The notes beneath the pieces were generated by a model. That model saw nothing but the letters and a program-made list of their open reading frames with translations, was not told the origin of the DNA and searched no databases. Both the position numbers and the translations under genes were made by a program. DNA of 64,000 nt from Globomyces pollinis-pini (lineage: Eukaryota; Chytridiomycota; Chytridiomycetes; Rhizophydiales; Globomycetaceae): contig MU621144.1 of NCBI GenBank assembly GCA_025399215.1, positions 17,344-81,343 on the forward strand, read 5' to 3'. Below, piece after piece: positions 1 to 13,934 of the stretch (positions are counted from its first letter, which is position 1; the number at the start of each line of letters is the position of its first letter).

Positions 1-1400
1 AATCTGTTTTTCAATCTCCAATTGTTGGCGTTTAGATTCTTCTAATGATTGTCGGTTTCGTTCAATCGCTTCTTGTAATTGCAATTGTCTACCGCTAATA
101 ACTTCTTTCATTAATCTATCCCTTGCGGCCCTCTCTTTCTTCCATTTCTCCGTTCTAACTTTCCACACCTTGTTTTAATGAACCGGTCATTTTTACCCTC
201 TCTTGCGCTTCTGAATAATACCGCTCAATTTCTCGCTCTCTTGCTTCTTCGATTTCTTTTTGTTGTGCCAAATGTTCCCGGTAAAGTTGCATTTCTTTTT
301 GTAGTTCTTGTCGACGACGTGCATGAGAATCTTTTTCTTCCATTTCAAACTTTGAGAATTCTTGTAACGTTTTAATATCACGTTCTAATTCTTCTTTGAT
401 TTCTTGTTGGCGTTGTAGAATTTTGGCCTTGTTGAATGTGTCCAATTCGAATCTGATGGCTCTCTTTTCCTTTTCCTTTTCTTCTCTCAATCTTTCATCT
501 TCTATCAATCTCATCTTGGTATCTTCTTGCTGAACATATTAAATGTACAATATTACCATCAACCGTGCTTCTTCTGCCTTTAGCGCTTCGTGACTTCTAG
601 CTTGGGCCTTCAAAGCGGCCAATTGCTCATTCAAACTTTTCAGAGTTTCCATATTTCGTTGATGTCGCATATCGTGGTCTTGCTTTTCCCGTTCTACTTT
701 CTGAAGTCGACCTTGTTCCCATAATGCTTCGTAATAAAGCTTTTCTTGTCGATCCAATTGTCTCTGTTTCTCCTTTTCTTCCAACTGAATGGATCTTCCC
801 TTTGTAACTTTTTGAACCAGCATTTTACTTTCATATTTTCTTAATTCGTCACAACCTTGCCTATCTCATAAAATACAATTTTGCCGTACCTCCATTGTAA
901 ATCTCTCTTTTCTTTGACTATAGCTTGTCTTTCTTTTTCTCTTTCTGCTCTCAAATGATTCATTCGTTCTCTCATCACATTTATTCTAGATTCATTTGTT
1001 CCTTCTGATTTTTTCAGTAGATCTTTATAATGAATTTGATCCTGTTCATATAACAATTTTAATCTAATGTACATTTTATAAGATATATACATTACCTTTG
1101 TTGACGAGCGTGTAGTTTCTCAGCTTCTTGCTCTTTTAATTTGTTCAAACGAGAGAGAAAATGATTGTTATTAATTTTAGTAGTTGTGTTTGATTCGAAT
1201 TGTGACTATAATAAATAAGAGATTACATTGAGGCAACCTTTAAATCCATTCTAGCGTAATATCTAGTCTTTTCTTCAACAATTTGTCTATTAGCCTCATC
1301 TTTTCTTCGATTCGTGATAAGATAATCTGATTTCGGTTGATTCTATAACATCCATTACTATTTTGTTGTTTTTCATTACCTTTTTGATGAGTGTGGTCAT
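1..1400 (-). CDS. CFAP53: Cilia- and flagella-associated protein 53 (CFAP53/CCDC11), 3' end beyond window
   Basis: Glu/Lys/Arg-rich coiled-coil protein of the trichohyalin-plectin-homology type. Seven exons join in frame: the start ATG is at 1398-1400 and introns lie at 155-196 (42 nt), 530-556 (27 nt) and in four further places (29, 32, 32 and 37 nt). After joining, the order of segments matches CFAP53 as I know the family: a block resembling human QFRERCEELR (here QWRQGCDELR), then LYYEALWEQGRLQ, then LKAEEARLM, then YREHLAQQKE. CFAP53 is a microtubule inner protein and dynein-docking-associated factor of motile axonemes, so the gene implies a flagellated stage. The C-terminus runs off the left edge. 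The family assignment is confident; exact exon ends are by eye. Confidence 0.82.
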
Positions 1401-1673
1401 CAAGAGAAAGTGAAAAAACAATTGATACACGCGAACTATGGAACCATCACAACAATATAAAATCAACAACAAAACTTGATCTTTTCTACTAATAAAATCA
1501 TTTGCTTTCTATTTCACAATGCATCAGTTGGTCCTGTCTCTTACTGATAATTCTTTCACTGTATAATTAGTATGGGTAAAGAAATTACAGTAACTCTATC
1601 AAATACAAATACTATCATCTTTTCAATTCATTGTAAAATTGGTGGGATTTGGACTTTTATATTAATCTCAAAA

Positions 1674-2482
1674 TCACGCAAGTTGAGTATCTTTCAAACT
1701 AGTGTAGACGACCATACTGTTTTCTAACCGCCAAGACCAATCAGGGTTTCTGAAACTGTTCAAAGGCTCTTGAGAGTACACAGTAACTTTTCCGTTTGTG
1801 AAATTCCAGGTGATTCGATCACCAAGCAGATCAGTTTCCAAAGTAAAGTCTTTGAAGAACTTTACTGTAGTACTACTGATGATAGGCCATTTTTTGAAAG
1901 AGAAATGCCTAGCATTGTTAACAACGTTTCTTTACCAATTCAGAGCACATAACTCATCAACTGTTATTTGAGATCGTTTGGAATCAACAAACGTGCATAC
2001 ATAGAATGATTTCCATTTTGAAAAACAGCAGCTTTCTATCCCTTGTGCGGTCTGAGTAAACAATTTAACGGGTTGTTGATACGATACGTTGATTTTGAGT
2101 GGTAATAGTTGGGAACGAGTCACTCTGGACAGCTCTTGAATGGCAACAGTTTCACTAATTGTTGAGCATAGTGCAAGAATTTTTAAATCCAGTGTTATCA
2201 AAGACTTATCTTTCCAGTAATTGACACTAACATAAGCATTTGAGAATTACCAGAGTGTTCTCCAAAGACCATTATAATGACAAACTTTGTTCCATTTCTT
2301 GAATTAATATCATGATGGTATACCTTATTTATTATAGAAAGTTTGATCAGATCAAGTGGATGATTGAGATAATGTGCAACGAGTAACTTTACACAATCAG
2401 GTAAAATGTCAAGGTGACTTTCATTGTTGCCATTCGATATTGGATTCTGAATAATGCCATGAAGAACAGTCTCACTGTTCAT
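1674..2482 (-). CDS. F-box protein
   Basis: About 243 aa in four exons. Introns of 26 nt (2298-2323) and 24 nt (2227-2250) must be removed to read through; a third of 27 nt lies near 1915. The splice restores an F-box: ILPDCVKLLVAHYL, then SIINKKWNKVC and LWRTLCVNYWKDK, which is the usual pattern for docking to Skp1 in an SCF ubiquitin ligase. The C-terminal half (about residues 110-243) carries no motif I recognise, so the substrate is unknown. It could be a small beta-rich module because the end is rich in W, F and T. It is transcribed away from the HMG-box gene, sharing a 367-bp promoter region. The F-box call is good; the specific role is open. Confidence 0.7.
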
Positions 2483-2849
2483 AATGGGCTACATTGACTT
2501 CGCTACATTGTGTTTTTTTCACTATTAATATTTACGTCGCGTCATTCAATTCATATGTCACTCAAACCAACCAATCAGCGAGCTATGAGACGTCACCTCT
2601 GTATTCAAAAAGGAATTTCTGAAAGGAAAAGCTTCACTTATTATTTAGAAACTCTTCAAACCGTTTCTATTTGCTAAATCTTCTACTCTTTTATATAACC
2701 TTTGAAAACCTATCCTAAAGGTAAAGTGAACATTATCTCCTGCATCTGTATTGTCTATATCACAGCTCCATTATCCTCACTCTACATAACAAACGTATAT
2801 TGTTACTCCTCCTTCTTTGTTTGACATTTTACTAACTAGTATTAGAACA
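2483..2849. promoter_or_regulatory. Divergent promoter region with CCAAT and CRE-like sites
   Basis: Spacer between the F-box gene (-) and the HMG-box gene (+). It contains CCAATCAGCG at 2571-2580, a good match to a CCAAT box, and gacgtcac at 2589-2596, which resembles a CREB/ATF half palindrome. Another cgtcgcgtca lies near 2535. Function is inferred from motif and position only. The 33 nt before 2850 are in frame with the HMG ORF but have no ATG. Confidence 0.4.
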
Positions 2850-3974
2850 ATGACAAGTTACCACCAGGACACTGAATACTTCCATCAACCTAGTCCCGCC
2901 TCTTCGTATCCTGAAGATACATACCAAGAGAGCCATATTGGAGGAAAGCAAATGAACTACCAACCCATGCAATCATACAATCCTCATGGTTACATTCCAA
3001 ATTCCAATGATTACAATCTGATTCCTCATGATGTATCTTCTACCACATTGTGTAACGGTTCACAAAGTGGTTTGACCCCACCTGCTCATCATGCCGCAGC
3101 GGCTGCAATTGTCAATTCTGGACATGGGTCTCTAACAAGAATGTCTTTACAACGCGCCGACTCGAACCACTCTTTTGATAGTTCCGCATCTCATCAAAAT
3201 TATAGAAATGACTTTCACAACCATGCTCCTACCATAGAAGATGATAATTCAAACAAATCGTCAAAGAGAGAAAGAGCAAGAGGTCATACGCCCCGCCCAT
3301 CAAATTCTTTTATCTTGTACCGTCGTGAAAAACATGTTGAAATCATGGCTCAATATAAAGGAGGAAAGACTTTAAACAATAATGTGATTTCCAAGATCGT
3401 AGCTAGCATGTGGAAACAAGAAAGTGCTGAAACAAAAGCACGATTCGCTAGCTTAGCTGAGCAAGAAAAGAAAGCTCATATGCTCAAATATCCTGATTAT
3501 AAGTATAGACCTAGAAAATCCGCCTCAAAGAAAGCTACCACTAAGAAAGCTGTTTCTACTCCACCAAAAGAAGTACAGGCAAATAATCACCAACACCACC
3601 AACATCACCAACAACCAATGGTTCAGTCACACATGTATGGTAACGTGATGGTAGCACCACCTTATCCAGTAATGAACCAACCACTTCAATGGAATATGGT
3701 ACCAACTCAAATGACAGCAATGGGAAGTAGTTTATATCAGCCATTACACGTTATTGAACAAACTCACCGTATGCCAATGGTTGAGACAGAAATTGATCGC
3801 AATACATACGATTTGATGAATTCAGATCAATTCGATATGACCCCTACATATGATGGTCTACATGGTTTTCACCAAGAAGGTTTGTTGATTAATAATGAAT
3901 TCCCACATGCTTGGTCTATGAACTCGTCAATACATGGCTGGGACTTGGGTGGATTGGAACAAATCCCAGAGTGA
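2850..3974 (+). CDS. HMG-box transcription factor, MATA-HMG type
   Basis: Intronless, 374 aa from the first ATG at 2850. One HMG box sits near residues 145-225: RPSNSFILYRREKH, then NVISKIVASMW, EQEKKAHMLKYPDYKYRPR. This wording (PxNSFILYR, YKYxPR) is typical of fungal MATA_HMG proteins, the group that includes mating-type Ste11/Prf1/Rox1-like regulators. The rest is low-complexity: a His/Gln run near residue 248 and many Met, Pro and Tyr residues, as in activation domains. No neighbour (TPT, helicase, homeodomain) marks this as a sex locus, so mating-type function is only possible. It is intronless in a genome full of introns, which is notable. DNA binding in the nucleus is the safe prediction. 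Confidence 0.85.
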   Translation: MTSYHQDTEYFHQPSPASSYPEDTYQESHIGGKQMNYQPMQSYNPHGYIPNSNDYNLIPHDVSSTTLCNGSQSGLTPPAHHAAAAAIVNSGHGSLTRMSLQRADSNHSFDSSASHQNYRNDFHNHAPTIEDDNSNKSSKRERARGHTPRPSNSFILYRREKHVEIMAQYKGGKTLNNNVISKIVASMWKQESAETKARFASLAEQEKKAHMLKYPDYKYRPRKSASKKATTKKAVSTPPKEVQANNHQHHQHHQQPMVQSHMYGNVMVAPPYPVMNQPLQWNMVPTQMTAMGSSLYQPLHVIEQTHRMPMVETEIDRNTYDLMNSDQFDMTPTYDGLHGFHQEGLLINNEFPHAWSMNSSIHGWDLGGLEQIPE

Positions 3975-4263
3975 TTTCTTATTATTGAATTTCTCTACTG
4001 GTGCCTATGCTATTTGTGCAATAAATTTTGTAAATTATAGATGAAAATCATTTCTATTCCTTTTGTATTAACGCTTATCTATCCCAATGATTAGGCTTTA
4101 CAGTTAGGATGATTTATATTGGGGATAAGTAACGTATTAGAATGAATTAGAATGTCAAGAGTCAGGCTGATATTTCCATGGTTATCTCCACTATTATTTC
4201 TTTCCATTCACAAAGTTAATCTTGGTTTTCGCGTTTTCAATTAACTATTAACTAATATTCAAA

Positions 4264-6805
<2,542 letters not shown>

Positions 6806-7032
6806 TTTTCCTACAATTAAATCATTATAATGAAAAAGATGTCATCATTAGCAAAAAAGATTGTTATTTTAGACTGTATAAGAATATGAGATAAACCACT
6901 TTCTACTTTAAACTACATTGAACGAAGTACGTTTCTCTGCTGACTTTCAAATGGTTGGATTTCTATCATAAATTAGACGACTTGAGTCTCAAAACATATG
7001 CCAATAATGATAATTGAAACAATATATTCATA

Positions 7033-8401
7033 TTAAAACCGTAAAGGAGGTAAAAGTGATTGAGATCTAGCAGAAAATGTGGAACGAGGTCTACTAACTT
7101 GACTTGGAGTTCCATTAGACACAGGTTCACATATAGCCAATGGGAGAATACCATCTTGACCAGTGGTAACATTTTTACCTGAACCCCATCCTAACATATG
7201 AGTAACTATTAAGTCTTACCATCATCATATTCTTCATAAACAATGACACGATCACCAACTCTGCAATCCATTTCATCATCCATTCCAGCATCATAATCTT
7301 CGACAATTTGAACTTCGTAACCATTGCCTTCACCTTTAGGGTCTTCCAATTGTTGGAATTTGTCGTTACGTGGTAAAGTGTCGCTTTTACCCTTGAAAAT
7401 AGTGCTGGCTCTAACAGTGGTGAACAAACTAGATCTTGGTTTGTTATTGAAGGTGTTAGGGACTGGTGGGGCGGCACCACCACTACCGTTGTTGAAAAAC
7501 ATCGTTGATTTGGTTTGTGTGACACGATTTGGTTGATAAGCGGTGGTAGGACGTTGACGGCTTTTGGATACTCTTTGGAAGACCAAAAACACGATACCAA
7601 CAAGTGATAATGCACCAGCAATAATAGCAAAGATAATCCAAGTGTTACTGGCAGGAGCTAGTAAGGCCATGCTAGGACCAGCAGCGGCTACACAACAAGG
7701 ATCCTCTTTAGAAACCTTGCAGTATTCGTCAGATTCTTCTTTTTTGGCAAATCCTACATACATAAACAACAAAAGTCATTACCACACTGAGCAAATTCGG
7801 CCTTGACACCTGCAAAGCATTGTTTGGCATCATTAGCCACTGTATTTGATTTTAAAGAAGCACAGTAAGAATTTAAATTAGTCTCTGCAGTGATAGCAGT
7901 AGCATCTTGTCTAGCTTTAGCCGCTTCTGGACTAGGATTTGGGTCACAAACAGTAGTGTTCTTCAATATATTGCCAATAGAATCGTTATGGCCTGTACAA
8001 GTGGAAGAACACAAAGTCAGTGGTTTAACGTTTGCATCCATTTGTGATTTACATTTCTCAAATGAAGTTGTGACCATCTAGAGATTAGTAAAGGTAAGAA
8101 ATACAAATGAGCACAAGGCAGAGAGAGGATAACGACCTTGCCGGCCATTGAAGTTTGCACATTGATAAGTGGTCATGAAAGACGAGATGATAGATTGTGA
8201 ATCAAATTTAGTATTTTCCATGAAAGCATCGAAAGCGGCCAAATCTTTAAATTCGGAAGATGGCATGATAGCTAAAAGGTTAGAGAGTGATAGAGTACCA
8301 TAGCCAGTCAAATCTGTGCAAGACTTGCTATCCTTGAGCAGAATACATTGGGAATCCTGAGCATTTCCCAGGTAGAATAAAAACAGTAAATTCAGAATCA
8401 T
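7033..8401 (-). CDS. Secreted-ectodomain, single-pass membrane protein with cytosolic SH3 domain
   Basis: Four exons, introns of 27 nt (8078-8104), 29 nt and 29 nt. Residues 1-15 form a signal peptide (MILNLLFLFYLGNAQ). A Cys-rich ectodomain of about 215 residues follows (CSFMVTTSFEKC, TLCSSTC, CCVAAAG). One transmembrane helix is clear: TWIIFAIIAGALSLVGIVFL. The cytosolic part has a Pro/Asn linker and an SH3 domain: VEDYDAGMDDEMDCRVGD, then GWGSGKNV and DGILPLAICEP. SH3 receptors of this kind occur in fungi (Fus1-like and chytrid expansions); they may couple wall or surface signals to actin or MAPK partners. No ligand can be proposed. The end of the ORF is the TAA at 7033-7035. Confidence 0.75.
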
Positions 8402-8972
8402 AGTTTATGGTAAAGAAGAAATCGAATGAATTCAGAATTTGTCATTGGCTTATTGTTTCAGTGGGAGGAGCCTCTTGGTTGCCGGGAAGAGCCAGAACAG
8501 GGTCACGGTCTGTTGCTCATTCTGTATCTTGTCTGTATGTTTGCGGTGAAATAAGTACCATTGTCGCTTGTTGTTTCTCGTGTTTCTGATTCTGTTATGT
8601 GCTAGGTTCGGTTTCTGTTCTTGGTTTCTTCATTTTTTTGGCAAGTGTATTATTCTTGTACTTCTTGTGTAGTAGATCGTTGTTATATGTAGTAAAGTCT
8701 GACAGGTTTGCTACTGTAATTCCTAAAGACCCAAGTATTCTCCTTAAGCCTTAAGTCATGATACACGCTTTTTTCTCTCTTGAGCCCAACTGAATTTGGT
8801 AAATTATTTAATATTCAAACATTTGTATTTCTATTTTGAGAAATGTTCATGGTTTCTGTATGGTATTTTAAAAGTCACACGAGAGCTTAATCTGAGTTCA
8901 GAGTTTAATTCAAAAAAAATCATAAAATACTTGCCATAAATCAATTTATGCATTGAATTCATTCATAAATTT
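8402..8972. other. Intergenic, no gene seen
   Basis: Divergent spacer between the SH3 membrane protein (-) and the RBR array (+). No ORF with family motifs or consistent splicing was found. It is AT-rich with a T-rich stretch around 8625-8650. It presumably holds both promoters. Confidence 0.5.
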
Positions 8973-9314
8973 ATGCGCTCATCTGAAGTGGAAACTTCAA
9001 TAAAACAAAGAGATCTGTTCATTGAATGTCTTTTCTGCAATCTCATACATCCTTACACTAAAGTATCCTTAATTAGTTCATTTCATAGATGATATCTTGT
9101 ACAACTGGCCATTATTTTTGTATAAAATGTGTCAAGACCTCAATGGAAGTGTTGGTTACAAATCGTAAGTTAATGATTTTAATCATCAGGAAAAACTCAC
9201 ATGAATTGTATTAGTATCAAGCATTGTAATGGATACTTTAATGAACCTGCGATTCAATCATGCCTTCCTTCAAACATGTATGAAAGATACGTAATTGCTT
9301 TTCAAGTATTGTAA
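8973..9314 (+). pseudogene. Truncated RBR ligase copy 1 (RING1 and start of IBR only)
   Basis: Starts with ATG at 8973 (MRSSEVETS), a sequence close to the start of copy 3 (MHSSTELS). After two short introns it encodes IECLFCNL, MISCTTGHYFC and CNGYFNEPAIQSCLP, the RNF216-like RING1 plus the following linker. It stops at TAA 9312-9314, exactly where the other copies have their next intron, so IBR and RING2 are missing. The stretch 9306-9323 begins GTATTG and ends ATAG and could be read as an 18-nt intron joining copy 1 to copy 2. That would be shorter than any other intron here. A truncated duplicate is the simpler view. Confidence 0.6.
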
Positions 9315-9323
9315 TTGCAATAG

Positions 9324-10239
9324 ATGGACATCCAGAACACTGATCTTGATATTGAATGTGCTTGCTGTTATTTGGAATATCCTCTATCTATGGTACATCA
9401 GTTACTTTTGATCTTCTCACATGGTTTCTTGTACTTTGGGACATTTGTTTTGCATAGAATGCTGTAAAAAATCAATTGAAACCTTAATTGTACATCGTAA
9501 GTATTATGCTTTTATATTAGTAAAAATATATATGAAATGTATCACCACCAATGAGTGCAATGGATATTTTGACACGAAAACCATCCAAACTTGCCTCTCT
9601 TTGAAAGGGTACGAGAGATATCAAATGTTAGTGGAAGAGTTGGCACTTAAACAGGTACAAGGGATATTCAATTTTTCTACTTTTATTCAATTCTTTACTG
9701 TTCTTCATGACTATTTAACTCAAAGGCAAATCTAGAAGGATTGGAAAAGTGTCCATTTTGTCCATACGCAGTGATAATTGAAAATCCCAAAAAAGATTCT
9801 TTGTTCATTTGCCGAAGGCAGGGTTGTTTAAAAGTCAGCTGTAAGCATTGTAAACAGGCTGATCATACTCCATCACCATGTCCTGGTAATTCATTTGGTA
9901 TTCTCACATATCCTAGAATTACTTGAACATTCCGTTGCAGAGGCCATGAGTAAGGCGTTAATAAGAGAATGTCCAAAATGTGGAATTAGATATTATAAAA
10001 CAGAAGGATGCAATAAGATGGTGTGTGTTTGTGGTCAAAGTAACTGATTTTTCTGAAATTGAACGTTAGAGATGTGTTATGTTTGTAGGAAACCAATATC
10101 TGATTATTCACATTTCAAAACCACAAATTGTCCAATGCAGGATAATACTGTTGCCAGAAATCAGTCCGAAATCGCGCATGCCAAGTTGATTCAATCGACT
10201 ATTCTTGAACAACTTACAAACCGTTTAGCTTTACTTTAA
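9324..10239 (+). CDS. RBR E3 ubiquitin ligase copy 2, RNF216/TRIAD3-like, splice-defective first intron
   Basis: RING1 (IECACCYLEYP, VSCTLGHLFCIEC), IBR (EKCPFCPYAVI, CKHCKQADHTPSPC) and RING2 (ECPKCGIRYYKTEGCNKM, MCYVCRKPIS) are all present. The catalytic cysteine is expected in TEGCNKM. This matches the RNF216 family (IECLCCYLE..GHLFC.EC) better than parkin or HOIP types. The first intron should run 9393-9420 but ends in CAC rather than CAG, and read-through would shift the frame. The gene is therefore a pseudogene, uses an unusual acceptor, or starts at ATG 9421 without the first RING1 cysteines. The tail after RING2 is only about 30 residues, much shorter than copy 3. Confidence 0.6.
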
Positions 10240-10474
10240 TAAAGTGATGTTTTCGATAGCGTATCAACTGCACATCGTGGCAAAACCACAGCAAGTTGTC
10301 AAATTACATATAACGTGAAGCACTAAACATTCTGTAATTGTTTATTGTTCAACACGTTCAATTGATTGATAAGATGACTAGTTGTCATTCATTCTTGCAT
10401 TATTTTGTGTCTGTTGATCGGACCATGTTTGATTTTCAATACTAAATTTATTCATTGATTTCGATTCATAACGA

Positions 10475-12220
10475 ATGCATTCATCTACAGAACTTTCGTA
10501 TAAAAAACAAAGAGATATCACCATCGAATGTCTTTGCTGTTATCTGGAGCATCCACTATCAAACGTACTTTAACAATTTATGATAATTCAAACAGATGGT
10601 TTCTTGTACTTTGGGTCATTTGTTTTGTATAGAATGCTCTATGCGAGCCATTGAAACCTTAATTGTACATTGTATTCAATATTACTTTAATCATCAGTCA
10701 AAACGGATATGAAATGTTTTAGTACAACGGATTGTAATGGATATTTTGATGAATTAGCAATTCAAACTTGTCTTCCAGCTACAAGTTATAAACGATATCA
10801 AGTCTTATGCGAGGAAGTTGCCCTGAAAAAGGTATGTTAATCATTGAATTGGAACTTCTCTTACAAATTCTACCAAATTATAATTTAACTGATATCGTTT
10901 AGGCAAATATATCGGGTTTAGAAAGATGTCCATTCTGTCCATATGCAGTTATCAACGAATTTACCGAAAAAGATTCTTTATTTTACTGTCAGAGACAAGA
11001 TTGTTTTAAAATCAGTTGTAATAGATGTAAAAAAGTAGATCATCGTCCAAATCCATGTCAAGGTGAATAAGTATCACTTACATTTCAGATTTATTGGAAC
11101 ATTCGGTTGCAGAAGCAATGAGTAGTGCATTACTTAGAGAATGTCCAAAATGTAAAATGCGGTACTATAAAACGGAAGGATGTAACAAGATGACATGCGT
11201 TTGTGGACAAAGTAAGTTACTTTTATGTTATTAATATTAGGCATGTGTTATGTTTGTAGAAGTCCCATTTCAAAGGGTTATAATCATTTTATGGACAAGA
11301 AATGCCCATTATGGGATGATAGTGCTTCTAGAAATTTAGAGGATGTAACCAGAGCAAAAACGATCCGCTTAAATGCAATTGGAAAAATGATACCAAATGA
11401 TCTCCCAGCAACATTGATCGATAACCCTAATGGTAGTCTTGTAAACGATCCGCAAAATGGAAAAAGAATGGATCCACTGAGGAATGCAGTTGAACCACTG
11501 TCGCAGCCGACGCAAGATATCAGACCTAATATCAATCTACTTCACCATATTAGGCGACGGAAAGCAGTTATCATAAAGGCATCGGCATTACAGCGCGAGA
11601 CAAATCCTCCGCACCACAATCGACAGATTCTACCAGTAAGACCTAAGCAAGCTGTCGGACAATTGAACCCACCTAACGACATCATCGAACAAGTATTACC
11701 ACAGAAACCGGCGAAAGTAAAGAGAATAATGGACCCACAGGAAACTACAAACCTAGTCGCTAAAATCAATCGTATTAGACGACGGAGAGGAGATATCATA
11801 AAAGAATTAGATTTACAACCCGAAAGAAATCCACCGCACTACATTCGACAGATTCTACCAGTAAAACCTGAGCAAGCTGCTGGGCAATTGAACCCACCTA
11901 ACCTCATCGTGGAGCCAGAAATATCACATAGACCAGTGAATATAAAGAGAATAATATACCCACGGGATTTACCGGGTAAACCTACGGAAGATGCAGGACA
12001 AATGGTCGCTTCTATTAATGCTGCTGGGCCGATGTTACCACGGAAGCACAGAAAGACTACCAGAACCAAACCTAAAATATCCAGAGAAGTAGTGGATTTA
12101 TCTGAGGACATTGTCGTGCGACCCCGACCCCCATCAATTGAAATCATCGATATATCTGACGACGGTATTGGATCAGTTTCACCATTCACCATCTCAAAAA
12201 AGAAAAGGCCCAATATTTAA
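10475..12220 (+). CDS. RBR E3 ubiquitin ligase copy 3, RNF216/TRIAD3-like, with repeat-rich tail
   Basis: Intact copy from ATG 10475. Exons join over introns of 31, 26, 71, 26 and 29 nt. RING1 reads IECLCCYLEHPLSN then MVSCTLGHLFCIEC; the IBR is ERCPFCPYAVI to CNRCKKVDHRPNPC; RING2 is ECPKCKMRYYKTEGCNKM then MCYVCRSPISKGYNHF and CPLWDD, as in RNF216. RBR ligases form a thioester on the RING2 cysteine before ubiquitin transfer. A basic Pro/Arg-rich tail of about 300 residues follows RING2; it holds two 75-residue repeats (see repeat entry) and ends with two acidic hydrophobic cores, VVDLSED and IEIIDISDD, which look like SUMO-interaction motifs. Tail function is inferred. Confidence 0.8.
11551..11990 (+). 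repeat. Two 225-bp coding repeats in RBR copy 3 tail
   Basis: Units start at about 11551 and 11776, an offset of 225 bp. Both encode RRR..IIK, then NPPH..RQILPV.P.QA.GQLNPPN and KRI..P. The second unit has diverged at many codons but kept frame, so the repeat is under some protein-level constraint or is fairly recent. Confidence 0.75.
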
Positions 12221-12598
12221 AAATTGCATTGCCATTTATTTAATACAAAGACATCATACCCTCAATTGCATGTGTGACTGTTTAATGAATGTACATATCT
12301 ATATACCTATGAAAATCTTTAGATTATGCTAGGGAAAATATCCAGAGAAGTAGTGGATTTATCTGAGGACATTGTCGTGAGACCCCGACCCCCATCAATT
12401 GAAATCATCGATATATCTGACGACGGTATTGGATCAGTTTCACCATTCACCATCTCAAAAAAGAAAAGGCCCAATATTTAAAAATTGCATTGACATTTAT
12501 TTAATACAAAGACATCATACCCTCAATTGCATGTGTGACTGTTTAATGAATGTACATATCTATATAACTATGAAAATCTTTAGATTATGCTAGGGAAA
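12077..12598 (+). repeat. 261-bp tandem duplication of RBR 3' end and 3' flank
   Basis: Unit one is about 12077-12337 and unit two about 12338-12598. I see three base differences (for example gtgcgacc against gtgagacc). Unit one contains the last ~45 codons of RBR copy 3, including the SIM-like motifs, its stop codon and its 3' flank. Unit two repeats the same coding and flanking DNA downstream of the stop, so it is probably untranslated. High identity implies a recent event. Confidence 0.9.
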
Positions 12599-12623
12599 GT
12601 ACAAAATGATTAGTATTATTTCA

Positions 12624-13805
<1,182 letters not shown>

Positions 13806-13934
13806 TCAAAATGAGAAAAAAATGGATTCAAAACAAGGTGAATATTTACTTTCCAACCAAGTACATGTGTAACTACTACCAACAAGTACATACTTGCATA
13901 GTCACTTTGATATAGTGATTCTTTGGTATAATTT

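Noticed and set aside
178..381. Overlapping short frames on both strands at the left edge
   Set aside because: Shadows of the CFAP53 coding exon in other frames; no motifs.
2850..3974. Mating-type locus
   Set aside because: The HMG box is of MATA type, but none of the usual flanking genes is present and such HMG genes are numerous in fungi.
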